A DNA stretch of 64,000 nt from contig NZ_SSBJ01000010.1 in assembly GCF_004795055.1 (NCBI RefSeq), positions 124,001 to 188,000 of the forward strand. The letters are read 5' to 3'. Both the position numbers and the translations under genes were made by a program. Numbering within the stretch: position 1 is the stretch's first letter; each line of letters opens with the position of its first letter. The DNA comes from Streptomyces sp. A1136. Lineage in GTDB: Bacteria > Actinomycetota > Actinomycetes > Streptomycetales > Streptomycetaceae. The notes under the pieces are model-generated. The model searched no databases, was not told the DNA's origin, and saw only the letters and a program-made list of their open reading frames with translations. This document shows positions 42,071 through 53,483 of the stretch, in pieces.

Positions 42071-42652
42071 ATGCTGCCTACCCCCGAGGGCGACGGTCCC
42101 CACCGGCCCGCAGGACTCCGCATCGGCCCCCTCGACCTCGCCGCCCGGGTGGACGAGGCCCTGCGCGTGCAGGCCGTCGCCTTCGGGCTCAGCGACGAGG
42201 AAGTGGCGATCCGGCGCTACATCGTCCAGCGCCACATGGCCTGCCGGGGCGCCCGCGCGCTGGGCGCGTACACCGAGGACGGCGCGCTCGCCGGGTTCGT
42301 CTACGGCATGCCCAACGACCGCGACCACTGGTGGTCCACCGTCGTCGAGCCGTACCTGCGCACCGGAGGCCACGAGGGCTGGCTCGACGGCTCGTTCGTC
42401 ATCACCGAACTGCACGTCCACCCCGGCTTCCAGGGCCACGGCGTGGGTCGGGCGCTCATCACCCGGCTCACGGACGCCGCCGCCGAGCCGCGCTCCATCC
42501 TGTCCGCCATCGACACGGAGAGCCCGGCCCGCGCCCTGTACCGCGCGCTGGGCTACACCGACCTCGCCCGCCGCGTGTACTTCCCCAGCGCGAGCCTTCC
42601 CTACGCCGTGATGGGCGCCCCGCTGCCGCTGCGCAGGCCCGTAATCCGGTGA
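42071..42652 (+). CDS. GNAT-family acetyltransferase
   Basis: 193 residues with a single GNAT domain. VITELHVHPGFQGHGVGRALITRL (about 113-136) contains the acetyl-CoA pyrophosphate loop. SPARALYRALGYTDL near residue 157 is the usual last helix and strand. The substrate is not evident. It lies between the DUF4081-GNAT gene and proS. Confidence 0.87.
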   Translation: MLPTPEGDGPHRPAGLRIGPLDLAARVDEALRVQAVAFGLSDEEVAIRRYIVQRHMACRGARALGAYTEDGALAGFVYGMPNDRDHWWSTVVEPYLRTGGHEGWLDGSFVITELHVHPGFQGHGVGRALITRLTDAAAEPRSILSAIDTESPARALYRALGYTDLARRVYFPSASLPYAVMGAPLPLRRPVIR

Positions 42653-42672
42653 GCGGTGCGAGAGAGCCTCGG

Positions 42673-42678
42673 TAGGCT
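42673..42678 (+). promoter_or_regulatory. Predicted -10 element, leaderless proS
   Basis: TAGGCT ends 6 bases before the ATG of proS; no Shine-Dalgarno is present in the intervening CCCTTC. A leaderless mRNA is inferred. Confidence 0.42.
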
Positions 42679-42684
42679 CCCTTC

Positions 42685-44394
42685 ATGTCTACGCAACACG
42701 TGCAGCGCATGTCCCGCCTCCTGGCCAAGACCCTCCGCGAGGACCCGGCCGACGCCGAGACCCTCAGCCACCGCCTCCTCGTCCGCGCCGGCTACGTCCG
42801 GCGCAGCTCCGCCGGGGTGTGGACCTGGCTGCCGCTCGGCAAGCGCGTCCTGGAGAACGTCTCGCGAGTCGTGCGCGAGGAGATGGACGCGATCGGGGCG
42901 CAGGAGGTGCTGCTGCCGGCGCTGCTGCCGAGGGAGCCGTACGAGGTGAGCGGTCGCTGGTCGGAGTACGGGGACCTGCTCTTCCGGCTCAAGGACCGCA
43001 AGGGCGCGGACTACCTGCTCGGCCCCACCCACGAGGAGATCTTCACCCTGCTCGTGAAGGACCAGTGCACGTCCTACAAGGACCTGCCGGTCATGCTCTA
43101 CCAGATCCAGACCAAGTACCGTGACGAGGCCCGGCCGCGCTCCGGCGTGCTGCGCGGCCGCGAGTTCCAGATGAAGGACTCGTACTCCTTCGACGTCAGC
43201 GACGAGGGGCTCGCTCAGTCGTACGCCCTGCACCGCGCCGCCTACCAGCGGATCTTCGAGCGGCTCGGCCTGGACCACCGGATCGTGTCGGCGGTCTCCG
43301 GCGCGATGGGCGGCTCGGCGTCCGAGGAGTTCCTGGCGCCGGCGGCCGCGGGTGAGGACACCTTCGCGGACTGCCCCACCTGCGACTACTCGGCCAACAC
43401 CGAGGCGGTGACCTTCGCCCTGACCCCGGTGGAGGCGCAGCACGGCCCGCTGGAGGAGATCCCCACTCCCGACACCCCGACCATCGAGACGCTGGCCGCG
43501 CACCTGGGCGTGCCCGCGTCGGCCACGCTCAAGAACCTCCTCGTCAAGGTGGACGGCGAGATCGTCGCCGTCGGCGTGCCGGGCGACCGGGAGGTGGACC
43601 TGGGCAAGCTCGGGGAGCACCTGGCGCCCGCGGTCGTGGAGTTGGTGACGGCGGAGGACTTCGCCGGCCGGCCCGACCTGGTACGCGGCTACGTGGGTCC
43701 GCAGGGTCTGGAGAAGGTGCGCTACCTCGCCGACCCCCGTGTCGCGCCCGGCACTTCATGGGTGACGGGTGCCAACAAGCCCGACACGCACGCCCGTAAC
43801 GTGGTCTGCGGCCGGGACTTCGAGGTCGACCGCTACCTGGACGTCGTGGTGGTCGAGCCCGGCGACCCCTGCCCGAACTGCGGGAGCGGACTCGCGCTGG
43901 ACCGGGCGATCGAGATCGGGCACATCTTCCAGCTGGGCCGCAAGTACGCCGACGCCTTCGGGCTGGACGTGCTCGGCCGGGAGGGCAAGCCGGTCCGGGT
44001 CACCATGGGCTCCTACGGCATCGGCGTCTCCCGCGTGGTGGCCGCCCTGGCCGAGCAGACGGCCGACGACCGGGGTCTGTGCTGGCCGGCTTCGGTCGCC
44101 CCGGCCGACGTACACGTGGTGGCGGCGGGCAAGGCAGTGCCGCTGGCCCTGGCGGAGTCCGCGGCGACGGCCCTCGCCGAGGCGGGGCGTCGGGTCCTGC
44201 TCGACGACCGGCCCGGCCTGTCGCCCGGTGTGAAGCTCACGGACGCGGAGCTGATCGGCGTGCCGTGGATCCTGGTCGCGGGCCGCCGCTCCGCCGACGG
44301 GGTGGTCGAACTCCAGGACCGCGCCGCCGGCACCCGCGAGGAACTGCCCCTCGCGGCGGCCCTGTCCCGTCTGACCGGGACGAACGGCGCCTGA
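42685..44394 (+). CDS. proS: Prolyl-tRNA synthetase
   Basis: 569 residues, bacterial-type class II enzyme that charges tRNA-Pro. Motif 2 is seen in [25 protein letters not shown], motif 3 in [14 protein letters not shown]. Between them (about residues 230-390) lies the inserted YbaK-like editing domain that removes Ala from tRNA-Pro, e.g. [19 protein letters not shown]. The C-terminal anticodon-binding domain follows. The start is the ATG next to a -10-like hexamer. The neighbourhood (ispG-proS-nusA-infB) is the standard Streptomyces order. Confidence 0.96.
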   Translation: MSTQHVQRMSRLLAKTLREDPADAETLSHRLLVRAGYVRRSSAGVWTWLPLGKRVLENVSRVVREEMDAIGAQEVLLPALLPREPYEVSGRWSEYGDLLFRLKDRKGADYLLGPTHEEIFTLLVKDQCTSYKDLPVMLYQIQTKYRDEARPRSGVLRGREFQMKDSYSFDVSDEGLAQSYALHRAAYQRIFERLGLDHRIVSAVSGAMGGSASEEFLAPAAAGEDTFADCPTCDYSANTEAVTFALTPVEAQHGPLEEIPTPDTPTIETLAAHLGVPASATLKNLLVKVDGEIVAVGVPGDREVDLGKLGEHLAPAVVELVTAEDFAGRPDLVRGYVGPQGLEKVRYLADPRVAPGTSWVTGANKPDTHARNVVCGRDFEVDRYLDVVVVEPGDPCPNCGSGLALDRAIEIGHIFQLGRKYADAFGLDVLGREGKPVRVTMGSYGIGVSRVVAALAEQTADDRGLCWPASVAPADVHVVAAGKAVPLALAESAATALAEAGRRVLLDDRPGLSPGVKLTDAELIGVPWILVAGRRSADGVVELQDRAAGTREELPLAAALSRLTGTNGA

Positions 44395-44421
44395 GCCGTC
44401 GCGCGTCCGCCGCCGAGACCC

Positions 44422-45474
44422 TCAGGCGGGCGGTTCGTCCGGCACCGGGGGCGGCGCCACCGGGCCGCCCGGGGGCCCGATCGGGTCCGGGTCCGGCGAG
44501 CCGTTCACCCGCTCGACGTCGGGCCCGGCCGCCACGGAGTCCGGGGACCCCGTACCGTCCGGCCCCGCGCCGTCCCGCTCCACGCCGCCCCGCTCCACAC
44601 CGTCCGGCCCCGCGCCCCGCAGTCCGGCGGGCGGCTGCCCGCCTTCCACCGCCGGCTCCGACGGGCGCGGAGCCGGCGGCGGCGCCGGGTGCGAAGCCGA
44701 GGGGTTCGGGGGGTTCGGGGCGGCGCGTTCGAGGAAGCGCAGCAGTTCCACCGGGAAGGGCAGTACCAGGGTGGAGTTCTTCTCCGCCGCCACCGCCACC
44801 ACCGTCTGGAGCAGGCGCAATTGGAGGGCCGCCGGTTGCTCCGACATCACCGCCGCCGCCTCGGCCAGCTTCTTCGACGCCTGGAGCTCCGCGTCCGCGT
44901 TGATGACCCGCGCCCGGCGCTCGCGGTCCGCCTCCGCCTGGCGCGCCATCGACCGCTTCATCGTCTCCGGCAGGGAGACGTCCTTGATCTCCACCCGGTC
45001 GATCTGCACGCCCCATCCGACCGCCGGACTGTCGATCATCAGCTCAAGCCCCTGGTTGAGCTGCTCCCGGTTCGAGAGCAGATCGTCGAGGTCCGACTTG
45101 CCGATGATCGACCGCAGCGAGGTCTGCGCCATCTGCGAGACCGCGAAGCGGTAGTCCTCCACCTCGATGATCGCGCTGGCCGCGTCCACGACCTTGAAGT
45201 ACACCACCGCGTCCACCCGTACCGTGACGTTGTCCCGCGTGATGCCCTCCTGCGCGGGGACCGGCATCGTCACGATCTGCATGTTCACCTTGCGCAGCCG
45301 GTCGACGCCCGGGACGACCATGGTGAAGCCCGGACCGCGGATGCCCTCACGCAGCCGGCCGAAGCGGAAGACCACGCCCCGCTCGTACTGCCTCACCACC
45401 CGTGAGGCGACACCCGCGGCGGCCGCGACGCCCACGCCCGCCGCGATCACCACTGTCAGGAGTTCCTGGACCAT
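44422..45474 (-). CDS. Slipin-type SPFH/band 7 membrane protein
   Basis: 350 residues. One N-terminal membrane segment (about 3-24) is followed by the SPFH domain, opening with RQYERGVVFRFGRLRE and including DVSLPETMKRSMARQAEADRERRARV with its coiled-coil tail. The last about 100 residues are a disordered Pro/Gly/Ala-rich tail with repeated GVERDG-like units, longer than in most slipins. Such proteins form oligomers in membrane microdomains. AGGAGG precedes the ATG. No NfeD partner gene is adjacent; its upstream neighbour on the same strand is the pseudokinase-like gene. Confidence 0.9.
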   Translation of the reverse strand: MVQELLTVVIAAGVGVAAAAGVASRVVRQYERGVVFRFGRLREGIRGPGFTMVVPGVDRLRKVNMQIVTMPVPAQEGITRDNVTVRVDAVVYFKVVDAASAIIEVEDYRFAVSQMAQTSLRSIIGKSDLDDLLSNREQLNQGLELMIDSPAVGWGVQIDRVEIKDVSLPETMKRSMARQAEADRERRARVINADAELQASKKLAEAAAVMSEQPAALQLRLLQTVVAVAAEKNSTLVLPFPVELLRFLERAAPNPPNPSASHPAPPPAPRPSEPAVEGGQPPAGLRGAGPDGVERGGVERDGAGPDGTGSPDSVAAGPDVERVNGSPDPDPIGPPGGPVAPPPVPDEPPA

Positions 45475-45516
45475 GACGGCCTCCTGCCGGACACATCCGT
45501 ATATCTACGGTATGCC

Positions 45517-46419
45517 CTACAGCCAGGCCGCGAATTCCAGCAGGGACTCGGCATCGCGCCGACGTCCGGCCGCCAGCGCGCGGTTGCCGGACTCCACCGC
45601 GCGGAACACCGTCCAGCCCCGCAACCGCTCCCGGTCCACGTCCAGCGCGTCCGCCAGCTTGTTCACCCGCCGTCGGGCACCCGAGGCCCCCGCGGAGGAG
45701 GCGACCTGGTCCTCCAACCGGTCCCGGACGAGCCGGGCAAGGTCGTAGGCCCGCTCGCCGACCAGCGGATCGGGGCCCACCGTCAGCCACGGCGCCCGCT
45801 CGCCCGCCAGCACCTTGCCCTGCCGGAAGTTGCCGTGCAGCAGCAACTCCTCGGACGGGGCCGCCGTGAGTTCCTCACGGAGCGCCAGGGCCGCGGACGC
45901 CAACGCCTCCACCTCCGGCGGGGCCTTGCGCAGCGCTTCGGCCTGGCGGGCGGTCCGCTGCCCCACGGTCTCCCAGCCGTGGCCGGCGTCCGGCGCGACC
46001 CAGAGCCGGCGCAGCGTCCCGCAAGCCTCCAACAGGGCCTTCGCCTCCGGGAGCGAGCGCAGCGACACCTCTGGGTGCAGCCGCTCCAGGAGCAGCCCGC
46101 CGTCCTCCTCGTGGTGGCGCGAGTCGAGGACCCGTACCGCCCCGAAGCCGCCCCAGTGGGCGAGCGCGGCCAGCTCCAGATCCGGCCGGGCGGCCGGCGG
46201 GACCAGCTTGAGGGCGGCCGGGGTCCCGTCGGAGTACCGCACGAGGACGACGAGGCTGCTGCGCCCGCCGGGCGCCTGCACCCGCTGGGCCACCACCCCG
46301 CGCCGGTCCATCGCCTCTTCGGCGAGCCGGGGCAGCCGCTCCAGCCAGTCCGCGTCCTGCGCCGAACCCGGCATCTCGCCGAGCGCCCGTACAAGCCGCT
46401 GCGGCGGTTCGAAAGCCAT
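45517..46419 (-). CDS. Aminoglycoside-phosphotransferase-fold protein, probable pseudokinase
   Basis: 300 residues of the antibiotic-kinase fold (streptomycin 6-kinase/hydroxyurea kinase group). The ATP-binding Lys appears in AALKLV. The catalytic loop, normally HGDxxxxN, reads HGNFRQGKVL near residue 194, with Asp to Asn and the later Asn to Lys. The metal-binding Asp of the ID-P motif is Gly in LTVGPDPLVGERAYDLARL. Both key acids are thus missing, so phosphotransfer is unlikely and a binding or regulatory role is more plausible. The fold assignment is from visible motifs; loss of activity is inference. Confidence 0.82.
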   Translation of the reverse strand: MAFEPPQRLVRALGEMPGSAQDADWLERLPRLAEEAMDRRGVVAQRVQAPGGRSSLVVLVRYSDGTPAALKLVPPAARPDLELAALAHWGGFGAVRVLDSRHHEEDGGLLLERLHPEVSLRSLPEAKALLEACGTLRRLWVAPDAGHGWETVGQRTARQAEALRKAPPEVEALASAALALREELTAAPSEELLLHGNFRQGKVLAGERAPWLTVGPDPLVGERAYDLARLVRDRLEDQVASSAGASGARRRVNKLADALDVDRERLRGWTVFRAVESGNRALAAGRRRDAESLLEFAAWL

Positions 46420-46435
46420 GCGTGCGTGGTCCCTT

Positions 46436-46894
46436 TCAGCTGGTCTGGGCGCGATCCGCGCGTTCGGCGAGCCCAGGGAAGGCTACGCCGCCACCGCGCC
46501 ACCGCGCCGCGCGCACGGCGGCGGCGCTCAACGCGTCGGCCGCCTCGCGGCGCAGCGGACCGTCCGCGGCCCGCACCAGATCGGAGTACGCGCCCGCCAC
46601 GCGCTCCTCGATCTCCGCCGCCAGCCGCTCGGCGTCGGCCGGCCCGCGCACCTCGTAGGGCAGCGCGTACGCCGCCTCGGCGGCCCGCGGCGCTCCGCCC
46701 ATCTCGCGCACCGTCCGGGCGAGTGAATCACGGCGAGCGAGGTGGCTCCCGTAGGCCTCGCGGGCCTCCGCGGCGCGCTCCGGCGAGGTGCGCGCGCCGA
46801 TCACCCCGTAGCCGTAGGCGGCGGCGTGTTCGGCGGCCAGTGCCGACTGCACGGCTTCCAGCTGGCGGCCGGCGGGGGAGGGCGAGGGCTTCAC
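46436..46894 (-). CDS. Ferritin-like DUF4439 protein
   Basis: 152 residues, almost entirely helical. It begins with a helix containing QLEAVQSALAAEHAAAYGYGVIGA and has repeated Glu/His positions (EAYGSHLARRD) that match the ferritin-like four-helix DUF4439 group. The GTG start at 46894 overlaps the stop of the upstream lipoprotein gene by 4 bases (GTGA), so they are translationally coupled. Metal binding is possible but the full ligand set is not certain. Confidence 0.8.
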   Translation of the reverse strand: MKPSPSPAGRQLEAVQSALAAEHAAAYGYGVIGARTSPERAAEAREAYGSHLARRDSLARTVREMGGAPRAAEAAYALPYEVRGPADAERLAAEIEERVAGAYSDLVRAADGPLRREAADALSAAAVRAARWRGGGVAFPGLAERADRAQTS

Positions 46895-47463
46895 GAGGCG
46901 GCTCCCGGGGTCGAGGTCAGCAGGTACGCGTGGACCGCTCCACAAGCCGCCACCGAGGCCAGCAGTCGGGCCAGTTCCCCGGGCGCGCCGGCCAGCGCGA
47001 CGATCCGGGCCTCCGACAGGCTCCGCTCGGCGTCCGCGAGTTCGGTCAGCGCCTCGGCGGGGGTCGGCGGTACGGGCGCGGGACGCCGCGCCGGTGTCCC
47101 GGCCGAGGGGGCGGAGCCGGACGACGAGGCGGAGGGGGCCCCCGCCGGGCGGCCGGAGCCGGGGACGGCCAGCGCCACCGCGTGCGCCGCGACGGCCGCG
47201 CGCAGCGGCGCGAGCCGCCCCGCCAGGTCCGGATGGGCGGCGGTGGTGGCGTCGTAACGTTCGAGCAGACGCTCGGTCTCACGCGCGGCGTTCTCCCGCA
47301 TCCGCCGTTCGAGTGGAATCCCGAGGTCCTCGTCGGGCGCGCCGCTTCCGCCGGTGCACCCGGTGAGCAGCGCGGCCCCGGCCGCCCCGGCGGCTCCGGC
47401 GAGCACGCTCCGCCGTGAGGGCGTGTGGGGCGCGGTGGGCATCGAAGGCATGGTCCAGGGCAC
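46891..47463 (-). CDS. Lipoprotein of unknown function, partner of the DUF4439 protein
   Basis: 190 residues. A twin-arginine signal (SRRSVLAGAAGAAG) with a lipobox LTGC (Cys near residue 36) makes it an exported lipoprotein. The mature part is helical with a Ser/Pro/Ala-rich linker (about 104-130), and the C-terminal helix pair (EALTELADAERSLSEARI) resembles the ferritin-like domain of its neighbour. The GTG at 47463 is chosen because GGAGG lies 8 bases upstream; ATG codons at 47451 and 47442 are alternatives. It is coupled by a 4-base overlap to the DUF4439 gene. Confidence 0.8.
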   Translation of the reverse strand: MPWTMPSMPTAPHTPSRRSVLAGAAGAAGAALLTGCTGGSGAPDEDLGIPLERRMRENAARETERLLERYDATTAAHPDLAGRLAPLRAAVAAHAVALAVPGSGRPAGAPSASSSGSAPSAGTPARRPAPVPPTPAEALTELADAERSLSEARIVALAGAPGELARLLASVAACGAVHAYLLTSTPGAAS

Positions 47464-47622
47464 GGCGACGTCCTCCGGAGGTGCTGGTGGGGCAGGGTGT
47501 GATCACGGTACCCGGGGCCCCCGCCGGGCGCGCGGACGGCAACACCCTCCGCGACCGGATACCCTTTGACCTGACACGCGACGGAAAACCACAACAGCAC
47601 ACGCGGCCGAGGAGTCACCCGG

Positions 47623-48120
47623 ATGAGCACGACCCAGAGCGACAGGCTGCGCGGACTGCTGGAGCCGCTCGTCGCCGCCAAGGGCCTGGACCTCGAGGAC
47701 ATCGAGCTGTCGAAGGCGGGCAAGCGACGGATGCTGCGGGTCATCGTGGATTCCGATGAGGGCGTGGAGCTGGACGTGTGCGCCGAGCTGAGCCGTGAGG
47801 TCTCCGATCTGCTCGACGAATCCGACGTGATGGGCGAGGACGAGTACGTCCTTGAGGTGAGTTCGCCGGGCGCCGATCGTCCGTTGACCGAGCACCGTCA
47901 CTACGTTCGGGCGACCGGACGTCTGGTGAAGTTCCAGCTGACCGAGGGCGGGGAACTGATCGCCCGCATCCTCGACGTCGACGACGAGGGCATGGACCTC
48001 GAAGTTCCGGGCGTGAAGGGCCGCAAGGCGACCGCCCGCCGCATCGCGTTCACCGACATCGCCAAGGCGCGTGTCGAGATCGAGTTCAACCGCAAGGACA
48101 AGAAGGAAGAGGAGGCGTAG
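47623..48120 (+). CDS. rimP: Ribosome maturation factor RimP
   Basis: 165 residues. The N-terminal alpha/beta domain contains [28 protein letters not shown]; the C-terminal SH3-like domain has [25 protein letters not shown] and ends in a Lys/Glu tail. RimP binds the 30S subunit and helps its assembly. It opens the conserved rimP-nusA-ylxR-infB operon; nusA begins 2 bases after the stop. Confidence 0.95.
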   Translation: MSTTQSDRLRGLLEPLVAAKGLDLEDIELSKAGKRRMLRVIVDSDEGVELDVCAELSREVSDLLDESDVMGEDEYVLEVSSPGADRPLTEHRHYVRATGRLVKFQLTEGGELIARILDVDDEGMDLEVPGVKGRKATARRIAFTDIAKARVEIEFNRKDKKEEEA

Positions 48121-48122
48121 CC

Positions 48123-49217
48123 GTGGACATCGACATGAGTGCCCTGCGGGGTCTGGTCAGGGAGAAGGAGATCTCCTTCGACCTGCTCGTCGAGGCGATC
48201 GAGTCGGCCCTCCTCATCGCGTACCACCGCACCGAGGGCAGCTACCGCCGTGCCCGCGTCGTGCTCGACCGCAGCAACGGTCACGTGGTCGTATGGGCGA
48301 CGGAAGACCCGAGGGATCTCGAAGAGGGCCAGGAGCCCAAGGAGTTCGACGACACCCCGTCGGACTTCGGCCGGATCGCGGCGACCACCGCCAAGCAGGT
48401 GATCCTCCAGCGTCTGCGCGACGCCGAGGACGACCTGACGTTCGGCGAGTTCGCCGGCCGCGAGGGCGACGTCATCACCGGTGTGGTGCAGCAGGGCAAG
48501 GACCCGAAGAACGTCCTGGTCGACATCGGCAAGCTGGAGGCCATCCTGCCGGTGCAGGAGCAGGTGCCGGGCGAGGAGTACACGCACGGCCTGCGCCTCA
48601 AGGCGTACGTCGTCCGGGTGGCGAAGGGCGTGCGCGGCCCGTCCGTGACGCTGTCGCGCACCCACCCGAACCTGGTGAAGAAGCTGTTCGCGCTGGAGGT
48701 CCCGGAGATCGCCGACGGCAGCGTCGAGATCTCGGCGATCGCCCGTGAGGCCGGTCACCGCACCAAGATCGCGGTCCGCTCCACCCGCTCGGGCCTGAAC
48801 CCGAAGGGCGCCTGCATCGGCCCGATGGGCAGCCGCGTGCGCAACGTGATGGCGGAGCTGCACGGTGAGAAGATCGACATCGTGGACTGGTCGGACGACC
48901 CGGCCGAGATGGTCGCGAACGCCCTCTCACCCGCCCGGGTGAGCGCGGTCGACGTCGTCGACTGGGACTCCCGCTCCGCACGGGTGACCGTGCCCGACTA
49001 CCAGCTGTCGCTCGCGATCGGCAAGGAGGGCCAGAACGCCCGCCTCGCCGCGCGGCTCACCGGCTGGCGCATCGACATCCGCCCCGACACCGAGGAGCCC
49101 TCGGACCGGGACGCAGACCGTGACAGCCGTGACAGCCGTGACAGCCGTGACAGCCGTGACGGTCGTGACGGACGCGACAGCCGCGCCGGCGATCACGCCG
49201 AGCGGCGCGGGGAATAA
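48123..49217 (+). CDS. nusA: Transcription termination/antitermination factor NusA
   Basis: 364 residues: N-terminal RNA-polymerase-binding domain (1-105), S1 domain (about 108-180), and KH1/KH2 (about 200-330) with [18 protein letters not shown] and [18 protein letters not shown]. As in other actinobacteria, the acidic C-terminal repeats of E. coli NusA are absent. The end is a run of Asp-Ser-Arg triplets from a 9-bp DNA repeat. The start GTG at 48123 uses GGAGG located inside the rimP end. Confidence 0.95.
   Translation: MDIDMSALRGLVREKEISFDLLVEAIESALLIAYHRTEGSYRRARVVLDRSNGHVVVWATEDPRDLEEGQEPKEFDDTPSDFGRIAATTAKQVILQRLRDAEDDLTFGEFAGREGDVITGVVQQGKDPKNVLVDIGKLEAILPVQEQVPGEEYTHGLRLKAYVVRVAKGVRGPSVTLSRTHPNLVKKLFALEVPEIADGSVEISAIAREAGHRTKIAVRSTRSGLNPKGACIGPMGSRVRNVMAELHGEKIDIVDWSDDPAEMVANALSPARVSAVDVVDWDSRSARVTVPDYQLSLAIGKEGQNARLAARLTGWRIDIRPDTEEPSDRDADRDSRDSRDSRDSRDGRDGRDSRAGDHAERRGE
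49109..49182 (+). repeat. 9-bp tandem repeat encoding the NusA C-terminus
   Basis: GACAGCCGT repeats four times in perfect form, then as GACGGTCGT and GACGGACGC variants. It encodes (DSR)n/(DGR)n, a highly charged tail. The unit keeps the reading frame, so copy number can vary without damage. Confidence 0.8.
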
Positions 49218-49222
49218 AACCA

Positions 49223-49250
49223 CTACCCGCCGGTGCTCACCGGCGGGTAG
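49223..49250 (+). terminator. First of two tandem hairpins between nusA and ylxR
   Basis: CTACCCGCCGG and CCGGCGGGTAG form an 11-bp stem with a 6-base loop, 6 bases after the nusA stop. It could terminate or attenuate read-through. Confidence 0.65.
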
Positions 49251-49253
49251 ACA

Positions 49254-49276
49254 GGACCCCGACGAGGTCGGGGTCC
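49254..49276 (+). terminator. Second tandem hairpin between nusA and ylxR
   Basis: GGACCCCGAC and GTCGGGGTCC form a 10-bp stem around GAG, 4 bases after the first hairpin. Neither is followed by a U-tract. Confidence 0.6.
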
Positions 49277-49376
49277 CGGCATGCGGAAGACTCCGGCCCG
49301 CCCGGAGTGTTCCGAATGGATCACGACAACGTCCGTTCGATTTTTCGCCTGAAGGGGTGAGGTCGGTACGGGGAGG

Positions 49377-49382
49377 TAGACT
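49377..49382 (+). promoter_or_regulatory. Promoter-like hexamer before ylxR
   Basis: TAGACT ends 5 bases before the GTG of ylxR and follows GGGAGG, so the same stretch could act as a -10 of an internal promoter or as a Shine-Dalgarno region. Confidence 0.35.
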
Positions 49383-49387
49383 TAGGC

Positions 49388-49675
49388 GTGTCTGGCCGGA
49401 CGCAAGCCCGCGCATGCCCCGAACGCACCTGTGTGGGGTGCCGGGAGCGAGCGGCCAAGAGCGATCTGCTGCGCATCGTGGCGGTCGGGGACGAATGCGT
49501 CCCCGATCCACGCGGTACGCTGCCCGGCCGGGGTGCCTACCTGCACCCCGCCGTGGTCTGTCTCGACCAGGCGGTCCGCCGCCGGGCGTTCCCCCGGGCC
49601 CTCAGGTCCGCCGGAATGCTCGACACGGTGGTACTGCGCCGGGTCGTGGCCGGTGAGACCGAAGCAACACCGTAA
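49388..49675 (+). CDS. ylxR: YlxR/RnpM-family RNA-binding protein
   Basis: 95 residues. The family signature is complete: [19 protein letters not shown] near the start and [19 protein letters not shown] in the second half. The protein is small and basic and its gene always lies between nusA and infB. Members bind RNA; in Bacillus the protein modulates RNase P. The GTG at 49388 starts close to the first conserved Cys. Confidence 0.9.
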   Translation: MSGRTQARACPERTCVGCRERAAKSDLLRIVAVGDECVPDPRGTLPGRGAYLHPAVVCLDQAVRRRAFPRALRSAGMLDTVVLRRVVAGETEATP

Positions 49676-49744
49676 GAAGAAGTAGTACCCACGGATTCCC
49701 GTGCGGTCAGGTACCTCGCGAGTTGGAAGTAGGTCGAGATTGCG

Positions 49745-49787
49745 ATGAGCACTCGATGAGTACGCGATGAGTACGCCCATGAAGTAG
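49745..49787 (+). promoter_or_regulatory. Array of three overlapping micro-ORFs in the infB leader
   Basis: Three ATG codons are spaced exactly 11 bases apart (49745, 49756, 49767) in the tandem repeat ATGAGYACKCG. They give M-S-T-R-stop, M-S-T-R-stop and M-S-T-P-M-K-stop. The first two stops overlap the next start as ATGA. They lie 38 bases or more upstream of the infB start. A leader-peptide or ribosome-parking role is inferred; they may also be a chance product of a small tandem duplication. Confidence 0.55.
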
Positions 49788-49791
49788 CGAC

Positions 49792-49811
49792 GGTCCGGCG
49801 TAACCCGGACC
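49792..49811 (+). promoter_or_regulatory. Hairpin next to the infB ribosome-binding site
   Basis: GGTCCGG and CCGGACC pair around a 6-base loop and end one base before AAAAGGAG, the infB Shine-Dalgarno region. It could influence initiation on infB. Confidence 0.5.
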
Positions 49812-49824
49812 TAAAAGGAGCAAA

Positions 49825-52971
<3,147 letters not shown>

Positions 52972-53031
52972 GCGCGAGGCGGTTCGCACCGTGTCGTAGG
53001 GCTCGTACGGCCCTTGGTCGTACGGGCAGCA

Positions 53032-53070
53032 CCGGGGCCGGTCGGCGGAATATCCGTCGATCGGCCCCGG
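53032..53070 (+). terminator. Terminator-like hairpin after infB
   Basis: CCGGGGCCGGTCG pairs with CGATCGGCCCCGG, with one G-T pair, around a 13-base loop, about 60 bases after the infB stop. No U-tract. Confidence 0.55.
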
Positions 53071-53155
53071 CCGTTGCGTGTACGGTTCTGGTGACCCTGC
53101 CGAGCGTCTGGCCGGCAGGCCACCGAACCCGCACCGGCGGGATATCCGGAACTGC

Positions 53156-53449
53156 ATGTACGTGGGGACTCTGTCCTTCGATCTGCTCCTCGGCGACGTC
53201 CACTCGTTGAAGGAGAAACGCTCCGTCGTCCGGCCCATCGTCGCCGAGCTCCAACGCAAGTTCTCCGTGAGCGCGGCCGAAGTGGGGGACCAGGACCTGC
53301 ACCGCAGGGCCCGTATCGGGGTCGCCCTGGTGAGTGGGGACGCGGGGTTCGTGTCGGACGTACTGGACCGCTGCGAGCGGCTGGTCGCGGCGCGTCCGGA
53401 AGTGGAGCTGCTGTCGGCGAGACGGCGGCTGCACGGTGATGAAGACTGA
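53156..53449 (+). CDS. DUF503 family protein (YlxP-like)
   Basis: 97 residues. MYVGTLSFDLLLGDVHSLKEKRSVV at the start and FSVSAAEVGDQDLHRRARIGVALVSGD in the middle are the family core; it is a small ferredoxin-like fold. YlxP genes sit between infB and rbfA in many Gram-positive bacteria and are linked to ribosome assembly, but the biochemical role is not established. The ATG at 53156 gives the normal family length. Confidence 0.9.
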   Translation: MYVGTLSFDLLLGDVHSLKEKRSVVRPIVAELQRKFSVSAAEVGDQDLHRRARIGVALVSGDAGFVSDVLDRCERLVAARPEVELLSARRRLHGDED

Positions 53450-53483
53450 TTGCTTGTCTGCAAGAAAAGAAGGAGACGGACCA

